Shown here piece after piece: positions 26,701 to 38,087 of a DNA stretch of 64,000 nt. Positions within the stretch are counted from its first letter, which is position 1. Every line of letters begins with the position of its first letter. The translations under genes were made by a program, and so were the position numbers. Location: contig OY540822.1 of the NCBI GenBank assembly GCA_961205875.1, positions 15,812,501-15,876,500 of the forward strand, read 5' to 3'. This DNA is from Sialis fuliginosa. Lineage: Eukaryota; Arthropoda; Insecta; Megaloptera; Sialidae. The notes below the pieces were generated by a model. It did not search any database and was not told where the DNA came from. It was given only the letters and a program-made list of their open reading frames with translations.

Positions 26701-27444
26701 GCGAATTCAGTTACTACTTGATTCAAATTTATATACCTTGCTGTATGCTTGTTATCGTATCTTGGGTATCGTTCTGGCTAGACCAGGGAGCTGTACCAGC
26801 TAGGGTTTCACTAGGTCAGTAGAAATGTCATGTAAAGTACCCTTTATGTTTTAACCAATTATTGACTGTAATAGGAGTGACAACTTTACTGACAATGGCC
26901 ACACAGACATCGGGTATCAATGCTTCTTTACCGCCTGTATCCTATACGAAAGCCATCGATGTGTGGACAGGTGTTTGTTTAACGTTTGTATTCGGAGCGT
27001 TACTAGAGTTTGCTCTTGTCAACTACGCGTCTAGATCAGATATGCATCGAGAGAACATGAAGAAACAGAGAAGGCAATGCGAGCTAGAACACGCGGCTTC
27101 GATGGACGCTACTAGCGATCTGATGGACACAGACAGTAACACGACATTCGCTATGGTAAGTGTATTGAGTGTATTTTGTATGAGAATTGTCCGATTCTCA
27201 CTTGTTACAGAAGCCGTTAGTCAGACATCCCGGTGATCCTATGACTCTAGAGAAAATTCGTCAGTGCGAGATCCACATGCAGCCTCAGAGACCGAACTGC
27301 TGCCGTACGTGGCTGAGCAAGTTCCCGACACGCTCGAAAAGGATTGATGTTATTTCGCGTATCACATTTCCGTTAGTCTTTGCTCTCTTTAATCTTGTTT
27401 ACTGGTCCACCTATCTCTTCAGGGAGGAGGCTGAGGAGTCGTAA
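13603..27444 (+). CDS. GluCl: Glutamate-gated chloride channel subunit (GluCl)
   Basis: This encodes a pentameric Cys-loop anion channel of invertebrate neurons and muscle, the target of avermectins. Coding exons are 13603-13664, 13990-14102, one of three exon 3 copies, 25763-25986, 26082-26164, 26527-26814, 26875-27155 and 27211-27444. Phases match at every junction and give 450 residues with exon 3a or 3b, 451 with 3c. Visible features are a signal peptide ([16 protein letters not shown]), [14 protein letters not shown], the Cys-loop C163-C177, TM1 after the [13 protein letters not shown] motif, TM2 with [21 protein letters not shown]3 with [11 protein letters not shown] and TM4 near the C-terminus. 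The TM3 glycine associated with ivermectin binding is present and the TM2/TM3 sequences look wild type. Compared with what I recall of fly GluCl, the TM3-TM4 loop lacks a short stretch after NYASRS. Introns 2 and 3 are large and hold several MITEs. Confidence 0.97.
15733..16106. mobile_element. Tc1/mariner-like MITE, copy 1 (GluCl intron 2)
   Basis: The termini are TACAGTCGCCTGCA and its complement (TGCAGGTGACTGTA), flanked by TA. A second copy at 50122-50460 is nearly identical but lacks roughly 35 internal bases. No coding capacity. Confidence 0.85.
16503..16802 (+). other. 99-codon open frame in GluCl intron, probably not a gene
   Basis: The frame is long for this AT-rich intron but shows no domain, signal or similarity that I can recognise, and no splice context. 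It is listed only because it is the longest unexplained frame between exons 2 and 3a. Confidence 0.15.
17088..17549. mobile_element. Inverted-repeat MITE with GGGGTAAA...GAAAC termini
   Basis: The left end TAGGATCGAGCGGGGTAAA and the right end (reverse complement TAGGATCAACTGGGGTAAA) form inverted repeats of about 30 bp. The GGGGTAAAAGTGAAAC motif recurs internally. It lies in the large GluCl intron. Confidence 0.6.
17550..17747. mobile_element. Small element nested at the end of the preceding MITE
   Basis: The ends are GGTGACCAGA and CTGATCACC. The flanking string CCAGTTGATCCTAG is present on both sides, consistent with insertion into the terminus of the 17088-17549 element with a direct repeat of about 14 bp. 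Confidence 0.45.
17996..18063 (+). CDS. GluCl: GluCl alternative exon 3a
   Basis: This 68-bp exon encodes [15 protein letters not shown] followed by ATISDIKM, with the first D split across the junction. It has a TTTAG acceptor and a GTAAGT donor. It enters in phase 1 and leaves in phase 0, exactly as 3b does, so the three copies can replace one another but cannot be joined in series. It lies between two inverted-repeat elements. Confidence 0.93.
18533..19096. mobile_element. Tc1/mariner-like MITE with long inverted arms
   Basis: The termini TACAGTCGATC and GATCGACTGTA are flanked by TA. The arms carry inverted copies of AGGACCTAACAAA and TCCGGTAT. The short frame inside it (18550-18750) is part of the element. 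Confidence 0.7.
20597..20937. mobile_element. MITE with TAGTGATGTAAA termini
   Basis: It begins TAGTGATGTAAA and ends TTTACATCACTA. Internally, a stretch containing TTGATACTTTTTCAAAATTG occurs twice in direct orientation. It lies in the intron between exons 3a and 3b. Confidence 0.65.
23285..23352 (+). CDS. GluCl: GluCl alternative exon 3b
   Basis: This 68-bp exon encodes [15 protein letters not shown] then SKIDDVTM. Its acceptor is GCTAG and its donor GTAAGT, with the same phases as 3a. The change from a threonine-isoleucine-serine to a lysine-containing segment alters the extracellular beta-strand region. Insects are known to use such mutually exclusive exons in GluCl. Confidence 0.93.
23705..23736. 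repeat. (TA)n microsatellite
   Basis: An uninterrupted TA run of about 16 units in the intron between exons 3b and 3c. A GA-rich tract lies at about 24378-24412 and a TTTA tract at about 24761-24784. Confidence 0.9.
25040..25690. promoter_or_regulatory. GC/CpG-rich island around GluCl exon 3c
   Basis: Against the AT-rich background this stretch is rich in CG dinucleotides and includes a 13-14 base C run near 25217. It surrounds exon 3c and continues into the next intron. Several open frames on both strands are by-products of composition. It may act in exon choice, as an internal promoter, or be a composition anomaly. Confidence 0.4.
25313..25383 (+). CDS. GluCl: GluCl alternative exon 3c, one codon longer
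   Basis: This 71-bp exon encodes [16 protein letters not shown] then SKIDDYKM. The acceptor ATTAG|GCGAT adds one glycine relative to 3a and 3b, and the donor is GTGAGT. It sits only 379 bp before exon 4, inside a GC-rich island. The extra codon agrees with the 3c class described in other insects. The polypyrimidine tract is poor (TGCGATCATTAG), so inclusion may depend on enhancers. Confidence 0.88.
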
Positions 27445-28196
27445 TTTTATTAATTTTATTTCGAAGTCTTTTTGATCCTTCTTATAATATTAAAAACCAA
27501 TATCTTTCCATCGTACTATGGTCTTGATATTATTTATATAATTTAATATCGCTGGTTATATTTATATGATACATACATAATATACGAGTGTAAGGAATTT
27601 TATTTCAATCAAGAAATATTGTACCAAAAATAACTATCTCATTGTTAAATGTTTTATAAATTACATCAGTCTAACTTTTTTATTACCTATTACCAAAACG
27701 ATATGATCAATTTAAATGGACTATTATAAAGTAAACTTTTTTTAGGTTACCAAATTAAATAAATTTGTTAACAAAGAGTTAACAAACAATCGAATATTCA
27801 TCTCATAGAAAGATGATTCAAAAGTAATATTTATATTATTAAAATTGATTTTTATCGCTAATATTTCTCATATAATGTACCTGAATGGTAAGAAAAACTC
27901 CTTATTATTTAGTAGGTAAGAAATTCAAGAACAACCTGTACAAAACCAAGTCTGTTATTTATGTGATAAAAATCGATTTTTGTAAAATATTTAATTAAAA
28001 TTCTCACGTTCACTGAGTATATTATGTATGTATATACATATGTTACTATATACAATACAATAGTATTAAGAACTGCGAAAAAGGTTTGTGAATAATCAAA
28101 AACAACTATTAATTATTTACTCTACTTTTAAGAAAATCATAGTTTTCAAATCATATTCTCAACGTACTACATTATATATTACATACACCCACTTTC
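27445..28196. other. GluCl 3' UTR and downstream AT-rich DNA
   Basis: The sequence after the stop probably holds the 3' UTR. An AATAAA string occurs near 27766, but I cannot place the cleavage site. No further gene is seen. Confidence 0.35.
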
Positions 28197-28405
28197 CAGT
28201 GGCGTATTTACCACAGGGCCGCGGGGGCCATGGCCTAGGGCGGCAGGCTGAGAGGCGGTAGATTTTTTAGTTTCTTTTAGTTTAATATAGAATATTTTAA
28301 AAAAATAGGGAGACAAAAAAAAAAGTTTTTATTTACCTATCTTCCAAACTTTTATTTAATAAAATTAGCATATTTTCCCTTGCACTTAACGTAAATACGC
28401 CACTG
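28197..28405. mobile_element. hAT-like MITE with 8-bp target duplication
   Basis: It begins CAGTGGCGTATTTACC and ends CGTAAATACGCCACTG. The flanks CCACTTTC and CCATTTTC match at 7 of 8 positions, as expected for an aged hAT target-site duplication. Confidence 0.75.
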
Positions 28406-28746
28406 CCATTTTCTATCGCTTTTCAGACACATTTCATAATAAAAATACTTCTGACAAAATAAAATCGAATTTATTAAAATGTAAGTTTATGTTGATAAAT
28501 ATTACGTATTTATTTTAAACAATTGACTACCCAAAAATGTTCGGAAGAGGTAAATACGTTTTCTACCTCTTTAATTTGCACTGGGTACTCCATTGATATT
28601 ATTACGTCATAATTAATTATTGTGTTTACATTCAAAGGTTATTTTATTATTTACTTGATGAATATCTAAGCTTTCAAGATGTGAGGAGATACATCGGCAT
28701 ATACGACTGATAAAGCTTGGATAAAAAATGTCTATAAAAATTTTAT

Positions 28747-29108
28747 CAGTGGCGTAGTAAGAAAAATTTTCGGGGGAGGGGGGGGGGGTAAGCTTGGGGG
28801 TCCCAAAATATGCGAAATTATTATTATAATTTCTAATCGAATGATCTAAAATCTAATTTTTAGTTATATAACTAATTATAAGTGCAGTTAACTGTATGAT
28901 CAACAAAAAAAAACAGAAAAGTCATTAAATTCAAAATTATTATAATTATTTCGCATATTTTAAGGACATTGAATATTTCGGGAGGGGTTATAATCACGAA
29001 AAACGTCATTCAATTCAAAATTGTATTAATAATTTCATATATTTTAAGAACATTGAATATTTCGGAAGGGGTTTCGACCCCAAACCACCCCCCTTTGGTA
29101 CGCCACTG
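28747..29108. mobile_element. hAT-like non-autonomous element
   Basis: The termini are CAGTGGCGTAGTAAG and GGTACGCCACTG. The interior has a G-run and two similar internal blocks ending in GGGGTT. No target duplication is clear. Confidence 0.6.
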
Positions 29109-29636
29109 ATTATTTATTAAAACAGTAGACTGAAAAATATTAATGTAAACCCGATATATGAATATATATTATATATTAATGTAATATATTGGACTGTTTA
29201 AAAAAAACAATGTAAACTTACTATATATGTAGGTACATTGTTAATATTAAAATAAAACATTACTTAATAATTATATTCGCAACAATGTCTGTCATATCAA
29301 GATTTAGATTTCAATTAAAAACACAATATTTAAATTTTACTGGAAAACATACTAAAATTGACAAGAAATCTATATAAGTGTTATTAATTAGATACAATAA
29401 ATAATATACTCGTTTATAATATTGGAATAATAGGATTTTATTCTACTGAATTTTACCGATAAAACTAAAATAAATAGAGCAGGTCCAAATCACGAGAAAA
29501 GGGGATTATTCATTATTGAGAAAAATAAGTACACAATATGAAATGTGTAAAATGGGTACATTTATGAAAAAATTATACCAAACAATACATTTGTGTCAAT
29601 ATCCATGCTATCAATTTCATAATACATATATAGTTA

Positions 29637-30183
29637 TACAGTGTATTCCAAGTTGATTAAGCCATAGGGACAATTAGAAATGTTGTAGTAGCCTTTGGTC
29701 AAATTTAACGATATTGGTGCATTTTGAAATGCCGTCACAAAATTTTATAAAATTGCCATTAGTATTTCACAGAATAATTAAAACATTATTCATTCTGATA
29801 TTATTAACTAGTACACGATTAAAGAAAAATTGCAAATGGATACATTTAGGTGTTATATCTAAGTAAGAGATTTATTTAGCGTCGAATTTGAGAACTGACC
29901 AATACATATTTCAAGCATAGGTAATAAAATTAAATAAAATATCCAAGATAAAATTACAATAGTATAATCCGTTACTTGCACCAATCAGTTACAAATTCTG
30001 CGATTAAAATGTTATAATTATGATTATTTTCATGATTTGGCAGATATAAAATTGAAAACAAAATACTGATGACAATTTTATTAAATTTTGTGGCGGCATT
30101 TCAAAATGCACCAATGACACATCGTTAAATTCAATCAAAGGTTACTACAACACTTCTAATTAATCAACTTGGAATAGACTGTA
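29637..30183. mobile_element. Palindromic Tc1/mariner-like MITE
   Basis: The ends TACAGTGTATTCCAAGTTGA and its complement are flanked by TA. Inverted similarity extends over roughly 130 bp per arm (for example GCATTTTGAAATGCCG). Confidence 0.7.
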
Positions 30184-30438
30184 TAAGTTTATGTAAATAA
30201 ATTGAGTTATTAGGATTAACTTTGAATAGAGCAGCATAGATATTGAAACACTTGTGTTTTTATTTACATAATATTTTAGATAGGTAGGTACTAATACGTG
30301 AATACGATATACGAATGAATCTGTCTTGTCTATATTCACAAATCAGTATTGTAATCTCATGTATTGTATATTGTGTTACTCACAATCAGATGAAAGATTT
30401 ATTAATTTTAATTATCATCGGTGGTATTTAGTAGAATC

Positions 30439-30903
30439 AGTGACGTAGCTAAACCGAGCGAGGCCGTCAGCGAAATTCGCTTTGCGAGGCCCTTCGACTT
30501 CAAAATACCTTTTTTTAGGGCTGATAAGCAGAACTAACGAGTCTGGGAATCCAATATATTTCTTTAAATAATAATAATGTTAATGTATCATGGATGATTT
30601 AAAAAAAATTTGTGTATGAAATATATCGAGGGTTCGTTGCAAATATATACATTTAAAATAAAGCACGTGTTTGTCGGCGGTTGAAATGAAAAGGAATTAT
30701 GGGTACTAAATTTCTATTGGTAGATAGGGAAAAGAGAGGAACGCAAGTCCGTTGGGAAGTGGTAGACAAAGAAAAAGCTTAAAAGGATAGAAATATAATA
30801 TATCGTCAAAGACGACTCTAATAAATGCTACTGACTTGTACTAAGGTGCGAGGCCGTCAGCGGTCGCCGACGCGGACGTCGCCGACGCCTAGCTACGTCA
30901 CTG
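30439..30903. mobile_element. hAT-like element with CAGTGACGTAGCTA termini
   Basis: It begins CAGTGACGTAGCTA and ends TAGCTACGTCACTG, with TAGAAT on both flanks. GCGAGGCCGTCAGCG occurs near both ends in direct orientation. No transposase. Confidence 0.7.
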
Positions 30904-31853
30904 TAGAATCAACAATGTATAATTATGTATACATTATTATTATTATTCGTGATATATAACCATCAATTAACTGAAAAGACATACTCTAAGTAGTATTATC
31001 GTGTATTATCATTGTCGTTATCGCAATTCATGTTTAATGGATGTAATATTGAATTTACAACCGCACCATTACATGTAATATTATATAAGTATGTAACACA
31101 ATTAATTTCCTGAAACGTAGTCATAAATTTGTGATATCCTAGTTTTCTAAACTCGAAACTACATAAACGTAAAACGCGAACATTAAGGTATTCAATTAAT
31201 AATAAATAGGTAATCGTCTATTCCTAATAGGCTTGCTTTATATCGTTTCTAAATTGTAATAACGTAATAATACCTACTCAGTTACTCAAGTAAATATGCT
31301 TAATTTTAAGGATAAGCGAAAATAAATATTAGAATTTTAGAAAACTCCGATATAAAGTCAAAACATAATAAACCTTTCAATGTTTATATGTCAACAATAT
31401 TTTTATATATTAATTAAGATAAAATCGAAGAAAAAAAATATATATGAGAAATAGATTAATTGTCATTTTCAATTGTTTATATATTTTATGTAATAAATCT
31501 GTTTTTAGAAATGTTAAAAATGTTTCAAATTTTCAAAATATTTACTCGTACCTATGATCCGAGTATAATTATATGTAAAACGAAATTTTCAAATTTACGA
31601 TTTTTGATATCTAACATGTATTTTAAGTAAATGCAAGTTCGCTCCGGGGCCCAGGTGTTAAAGAGACTCTGGGCGGCAAAATATATTTAAGTATTGCAAA
31701 AAATTTTATTTAGACAAAATAATCTTTACATTTTTCAAAAAGGGGAGCCACAACTTTCCTTAGTCCGCCACTGAGTAAAAATGTATAATTTATAGAATTG
31801 ATATACTCGGATTATATGCACATGATATTTATTAGGTTATATTTATAATTGTA

Positions 31854-32857
31854 TTTCTGTATTGTATGGATAACTGTGCTCTATTAGCTGTTATTATTAT
31901 ATGTTACAATAGATTAAATTTAGTAAAATATGTCGCATACAATCTACAACTTATATCTACAGGGTGGGGTATTTAAAGTTTTACGGTTGATTATCTCAGA
32001 ACCATCGCATATTTGAAAAAAATGTTTGGTTGTAAGGGAATAATCGAATAGTAATATTTATTTGCTATTTTTACGTGGCCTTCAAGGATATTTGAAGGTC
32101 AACATCATTTTTTTAAATAGGAACCTATAGTTTTTTTAGTAATCTTATTCTACGTGAAAAAACACGAATCTTTCATTGAAAACTTTTTTTGAACAACCCA
32201 AACTTTCCAAGGTATCTAACAAAATAATTCGAGATTTTGAACTTTCAAGAATTTTTTACTCAGAAACCACAAACTTTAGAAAAAAAGTACAGGATACACA
32301 AAATATTTATTTTGGTCTAATAAAGCGTGGAGAATTATTTAAAAAATTTAAAAAAAAATTGTTAAGCAAAAACAAAAAAAAGTACGAAATGTTAAAAAAA
32401 ATCTAGAATAATTCTCCAAGTTTCATTAGACCAAAAAAAACATTTTTTATATCTTGTACTTTTTTTCTAAAGTTTATGGTTTCTGAGTAAAAAATTCTTG
32501 AAAATTCAAAATCTCGAATTATAAAAAAAAGTTTTCAATGAAATATTCGTATTTTTTCACGTAGAATAAGATTACTAAATAAAAACTATAGGTTCCTATT
32601 TAAAAAAATGATGTTGACCTTCAAATATCCTTGAAGGCCACGTTAAAATAGCAAATAAATATTACTATTCCAAACATTTTTTTCAAATATGCGATGGTTC
32701 TGAGATAATTAACTGTAACACTTTAAATGCCCCACCCTGTATTGTATTTTGTATTGTATGGATAACTGTGCTCTACTAGCTGCTATTATTATATGTTAAA
32801 ATCGATTAAATATAGTAAAATATGTCGCATACAACCCAACTTATATCTATAATAATA
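31854..32857. repeat. 784-bp foldback element between ~105-bp direct repeats
   Basis: The segment 31958-32741 is a near-complete palindrome starting TACAGGGTGGGG and ending CCCCACCCTGTA, flanked by TA. Outside it, 31854-31957 and 32750-32857 are near-identical direct repeats (both contain TGGATAACTGTGCTCTA and ATATGTCGCATACAA). The frame at 32176-32406 is inside the palindrome and is not a gene. Confidence 0.75.
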
Positions 32858-33006
32858 TAGGTATATGTATAAAATATATTGTCTCAATTAAATTAAAGAT
32901 GACGCTTGAAATTGCTTTTTGCACTGTGCTGTGTATCAGCTACAATTTATGTTAATTGTTATAGAAAAAATGTAGTAATTGACTTCATATATATATTTAA
33001 ACAAAG

Positions 33007-33323
33007 CAGTGGCGTAGATAGCTTTTTGCGATGGGGGGCGATATGACCAGGCCCCGGGGCAAGTGGTGACTGAGGGGCCTCTAAAATTTTTTTTTTTTGA
33101 TCATGTAAACTGTATTTAGTCTACTTCTTATTACTAAAAAAAAAATCATTCAAAGTTTAAAAATAACTTTTTTACTCTTAATTTATCAAATTTTTCCTAT
33201 TTACTTCTACTATTTTGTTCATACTTGATAAGTTTAAAAAAAATGTCTGAATTTTCTCATGAAGTAAACTCATGGGGGGTGATTGATCAACTTAATCCCC
33301 CCGCCCCCCTATCTACGCCACTG
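33007..33323. mobile_element. hAT-like MITE with near-perfect target duplication
   Basis: It begins CAGTGGCGTAGATAG and ends CTATCTACGCCACTG. The flanks AAACAAAG and AAATAAAG match at 7 of 8 positions. Confidence 0.75.
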
Positions 33324-33606
33324 AAATAAAGGAACAAACAACCTAAAACATGTATCTGTGTGTCAACTAAATATAATAACACGTATTTAATTATCATTTC
33401 TCTATTTATGGAAATATCGGATCTCCTATTTAAAAAATAAATATTATTTTGATTTAGGTAGGTAAGGTAAAATGTGTCAATTAAAGCCACTTATTGTTTG
33501 TTAGGTACAGTACAATACATTTACTTCTATAGTAGGTACATATACACCTTACTTAATTAATAAAATAAAAACAATTTCAAAGTTGTATTGTGGCTATTCT
33601 AACAAA

Positions 33607-34106
33607 CAGGGTCGGCCGAACGGCCAGGCGATAGCCTGGGGCGCCAATTTCGTGAGGGCGTCAATTGTTTTAAACTTATTTTCTATGTTCTGTTCTAGGG
33701 CGCTAAATTTAAGCTGTATGTATTTTTTGAATAATAGTTAATGATTTTTAAATTAAAATTGATAAAAACTTATTTGCGATCGGCTATGATAGAAGATAGG
33801 TTGAATAATTTGGCTTTCTTTTAATTGAAAATAAAGTTGTAGCAAACCTCAATTTTGCAGACATGAAAGCCAGGAAGAAATGTTTTATATAATTTTAGTT
33901 TTATTATGTATTATTTATCAATTATATGTTATATTATATTATTATATTACACTAATGAATTAATAAAGTGTATTTAATGGTATTTTTCATTTTTCTATAC
34001 ATTTCTATACATTTTCTATACATTTTTTAATGATCGTCATTGTAGCAAGGGGGGGGGGGTCAACAAAATCTCGCCTGGGGCGCCAGAATCGCAAAGGCCG
34101 GCTCTA
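33607..34106. mobile_element. hAT-like element with CAGGGTCGGCC termini
   Basis: It begins CAGGGTCGGCCGAACGG and ends GGCCGGCTCTA. The flanks CTAACAAA and GTAACAAA match at 7 of 8 positions. CCTGGGGCGCCA occurs near both ends. Confidence 0.7.
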
Positions 34107-35632
34107 GTAACAAATGCCCTACAAATCAGTTGTAATTTTTACTTTTTTTTATAAAAGATTTATTAATGTATTTACTTACTTTGTCAGCTATATGTAAAAG
34201 CCAAATACCTAACAAGTATGCGTATGGTACATATAAGGAATTTAGTAATCAAAGGTTAACACGTGTGCGCCACACGTATTTTTGGCATCTAAATTATAAA
34301 ACTTTAATATAGAAATTAATTCGATTTTTTTCGTTATCAAATAAAATTATGTTGAATTTTATTCAAACTGTTTTTATTACATTTTCCAATTATTTCAGAA
34401 TAAACTAATATACCCATAGACGTGGCGTAGTAACAGTTCAAAACACCTTCAAAAAATTTAACTCATATGTATTATTCCCCTCCGAATTTTTTTCTTACTA
34501 CGCCACTGATTGGTGGGTAAAATATAAAATTAGTGTTACTTCATATGTTAAAGATGTATAATTATAATATTATATTTAAAATATTATAAATCTTACAGTT
34601 GAGAAATAAAATTTACTATTTTTACGTACAATATCAAAAAGAAAATAATTGATATTATACGGCGACTTTTCTCCAAAATTTTGAAAAAACTGGCATTGAA
34701 CACTACACGCAAAAAATGTTTTAATTTTAGATTTCGTTAAAAGTATGTTTATGATATAGATTTTTACACGCTGATTTCAAATATGTTAAAAAATACGAAA
34801 ACAAGAATAAACAAAGGAATTTTATATATCGTGATGACGTCAATTCCCGCGTCAACGCTGATTGGCCAAGGATCTGATGAGCAGTGGCGTACCGTAGGTT
34901 TATGTCGGCCCTCCCCCCTACATTATATGCTAAATATTTTTTTCGTAGCTACCTCAAATTTACCGCCCCTATCAAACTATTGCTGACTTTTTACGAAGGT
35001 ACCACATTTTTGTTATTTCAAAAATCTCATGTAAAATGCCCATTGTAAACTTTATGATGTTTTGCCTGTATTTTTGTTTAAGATGCTTAAAAAAGGATAT
35101 TAATAATAATTCAAATTTACATTTGTAGTAAAGGATGTGGAAATGTGAACGAGGATAAAATAGAAATCAACTCACTTTATTTAATTTAATTATTTTATAA
35201 ATATAACAATTATCAATAGGTAATTGCATTGCATTATCAAGTCAAGTGATTTATTTACAACAGATTTCATACTCGATACATTTTTCAAACATTATTATTT
35301 TATAAAGAACGCATCTATAATCCTTACATAAGTATTTACTCTGTCAATCTAACCGTATAAAATATAATTAAACATTTATAGTATATTTACAGTTATTTAG
35401 TAAATCTATTAGTTAAACCCGACCAGCGGTGTTTGTGCAAATATACCCATACCAAACGACTAGATAACCTCAATGTTTTAAATAAATACATAACATAATA
35501 AAATATATATCATTCAACTTTTCCATAAAACATAATATCACATAATATCTGTAAAAAATAAATAATAAATATGTAGCCTAATTAAAATGGAATCAAATTA
35601 GCATATAATTTTTCTAAATATGAAAGCAAATC
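34107..35632. other. Repeat-rich intergenic DNA and probable FICD 3' UTR
   Basis: Fragments of CAGTGGCGTA-type hAT elements lie at about 34420-34509 and 34882-34950. A minus-strand AATAAA (TTTATT at 35176-35181) is a candidate FICD poly(A) signal, which would give a 3' UTR of about 450 bp. Confidence 0.35.
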
Positions 35633-37480
35633 TCATGAATCATCATTTTTAATATTTACTGATTTGGTATCTATAAAAATAGTATTTCGATTAACATTTG
35701 ATGTGTTTTTTTCTTCGCTACTTTCTGAATTTCTTCTTGCTTCGTTACTTTTATCTTCCACAAATATCACAGAGCTGTATTCGGCAGTTTTAAAATCTAA
35801 CAGGTTTGAATTTTCATAATTGTCGTTTATTAACTTGAGAGCTGTCTCCGATATCGTGTCTTGTTCCAAAGCTGGAACATCAAACCCTATCGTTGTGCTG
35901 ATATAAAAATCAAGAGTTCTTTCGGTTGACTTGGCAATGAAACGTATAAACGGTTGCAAGTTTCCCATATTAGCTTCCTTTAATGTTTCATAGTATTCAT
36001 TCCTAAAAAGATCAAACAAAATTAAATAAAACATGTTTGTTGTATCATATCGTATTCACACTCACCTATCGGCTTTAGAAATAATTACAGGGGGATAACC
36101 TGCTTGCATCAAAATCATATTCATCAACAATCTGCTGGTTCTTCCATTACCATCAACAAAAGGATGAATGTAAACTAATTTATAATGCACCAGAGCTGCT
36201 AATCTGAATAATGTTTTTAAGATAAGTAATAAGTAACGGGATAAAACCTACCAACGACTTACTTGACTGGATGCAAAGACATGGCAGCGTGAGAATTCAT
36301 CCAAATGACAAACTGCTCCATCAGATACTGCAAGTCTTGAGGTGGTGGTGGTCGGTGACCGCTCACGTAGACCTGCATTGTACGCAGGTGTCCGCTACGA
36401 GGTGGGTCGACGGGTCCCAGCACACGCAAGTGCAAATCCAAGATGTCCTGAACGGAAATGCGTCCCATTTTGTGTATCAGCGAGTTATTGATGAATTTCA
36501 TTGCTGCATCCATGCCTAGGATCTCGTTGTGCTCTGCCACAGATTTACCAGCGACTGCCATTTTAGTTTCTACTACTACACGTGTCTCAGCTAAATTCAT
36601 AGTGTTGCCTTCGATTGCAACCTGTTTAAGAGTTATATTTAATTAGAAATAAAAGATAAATAAATAGATTATTATATCTTACCGTGTGATGTATATTTAA
36701 AAAATATGCCTCTTTTTTAGCTCTCATCAATGATAAATCTGAACTTGGTAAAGCTGCTAGTTTATCTCTTTTTTTATCTATTTCAACAAGCATATTGTTA
36801 TCGAGCATTTGTACTGCTGGGGCTATACGTTGTCGGTTAGCAAGTGCCCCTTGATGTTGTGGATAATTGACAAGTGCCTATCAAAAGTAATATCATACAC
36901 ATATATATAACATATAACACAACACTGAACACAAAACTATCCATAAAGCATTGTTAACATAAATATATCATCAACATATTATACATTTTATAGAATACAG
37001 ATTAATTACCTTGAAGAATATATCATCTGCTTTTTGTAATTTCTCTTCAATTTCCAAAATTTCTCCATAATAGTTCAAAACCTCAGGATTGTGCGGAGCC
37101 AACATGAATGCATGTTTTATTAACTTGGAAGCTTTTTCTTTGTAACCACGTTTTTGAATATCAAGTGCAGCTGCAAGCGTGGTGAGAGCTTCCGACTCCA
37201 GTGACACATCTTTGTTTGGCGAAGGAGCTACATAATGATGATCATCATGTGGTTCTAAGAAATCTTCACCAGGCAGTACACTCAACGCATATACCTTGTT
37301 AAACTTTTCATTGGTTTCAGTTCGCAATTGTATTATTAGATATATTGATAAAGATGCAATAAACATAAAACATGACCAGACGTACACGTTGTAAAATAAA
37401 TTGAAAGTTTTTAGTTGAGAATAATTTAATTCTGTTGTAATTTTGAAATTACAACTCATTTTAAAAAATGATAATATCAT
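35633..37480 (-). CDS. FICD: Protein adenylyltransferase FICD (Fic domain, ER AMPylase)
   Basis: This is an ER-lumenal type II membrane enzyme that AMPylates and de-AMPylates the chaperone BiP. Exons are 37480-37010, 36877-36683, 36621-36263, 36203-36066 and 36002-35633. All phases agree and give 510 residues (human FICD has 458). Visible features are a membrane anchor at about residues 29-50, TPR-type helices in about 100-190 ([40 protein letters not shown]), the inhibitory helix TVAIEGN with E226, and the Fic motif [12 protein letters not shown] with catalytic H355. The C-terminal acidic-serine tail is longer than usual. The first ATG at 37480 was chosen; the frame continues upstream to a GTG that lacks support, and a second ATG is at 37459. 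It is divergent from PDIA6 with a shared upstream region. Confidence 0.95.
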
Positions 37481-38026
37481 TTGTGTTACTTTAGATTCTT
37501 GTTGCGTATAAATCACACTGCACTAATTATAATTTCACAGATCAATGTTTTAAATTATATTACTTGAAACGTTAAATAAAAAAAATTATTGGATTTACAA
37601 ATATCCATATTGCTTTTATTTATCAGAATGACACATTGGACGTTTTTTAAAGTATGTTGTGACATCTAGCGGTGAAACGTACAACTCAAAATGACTCAAA
37701 ATACCAACACTAATTTGAATAATAACTATTATTAAATAAAAACAATTATAAACTAAACTATATACATATTTTCTTCGGTATTATTTCTTTCTGAAACAAT
37801 AATAATACATATATATTATATTAATATTATTAACTTTATTAATTCAATTGCGTTTTTTTTCGATATTATAATAGTTTGTAATTATTTTTCGATATTGTTA
37901 TCACAATTAAATAGAGTATATAAAATAGTTCAATAAACATAAAATATCGACACCATTATTAATAATAAGTACAATTTTATCTAAAAACTTATTGTTTTGA
38001 AAACTGCGTGGGGAACGCACGTATTA

Positions 38027-38087
38027 TGACGTCAAAAAATAAACATGTTTAGATATTGACGCGTGGACCAATCATAATACAGCCACG
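38027..38087. promoter_or_regulatory. Candidate bidirectional ER-stress element cluster between FICD and PDIA6
   Basis: TGACGTCA (CRE/ATF-type) lies at 38027-38034. CGTGGACCAAT at 38062-38072 is an exact reverse-complement match to the ERSE-II consensus ATTGGNCCACG. The same CCAAT is followed 10 bases later by CCACG (38083-38087), one base off the classical ERSE spacing of nine. The cluster is about 310 bp from the PDIA6 ATG and 580 bp from the FICD ATG. Confidence 0.6.

Noticed and set aside
32176..32406. 76-codon lysine-rich frame.
   Set aside because: It is inside the 31958-32741 foldback element and is low complexity.
37481..37516. Upstream extension of FICD to a GTG codon.
   Set aside because: GTG starts are not expected in animals. 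The ATG at 37480 precedes the membrane anchor and is sufficient.
38068..38087. Classical ERSE (CCAAT-N9-CCACG).
   Set aside because: The spacer is 10 bases, not 9. Only the ERSE-II match is exact, so the classical element is not claimed.
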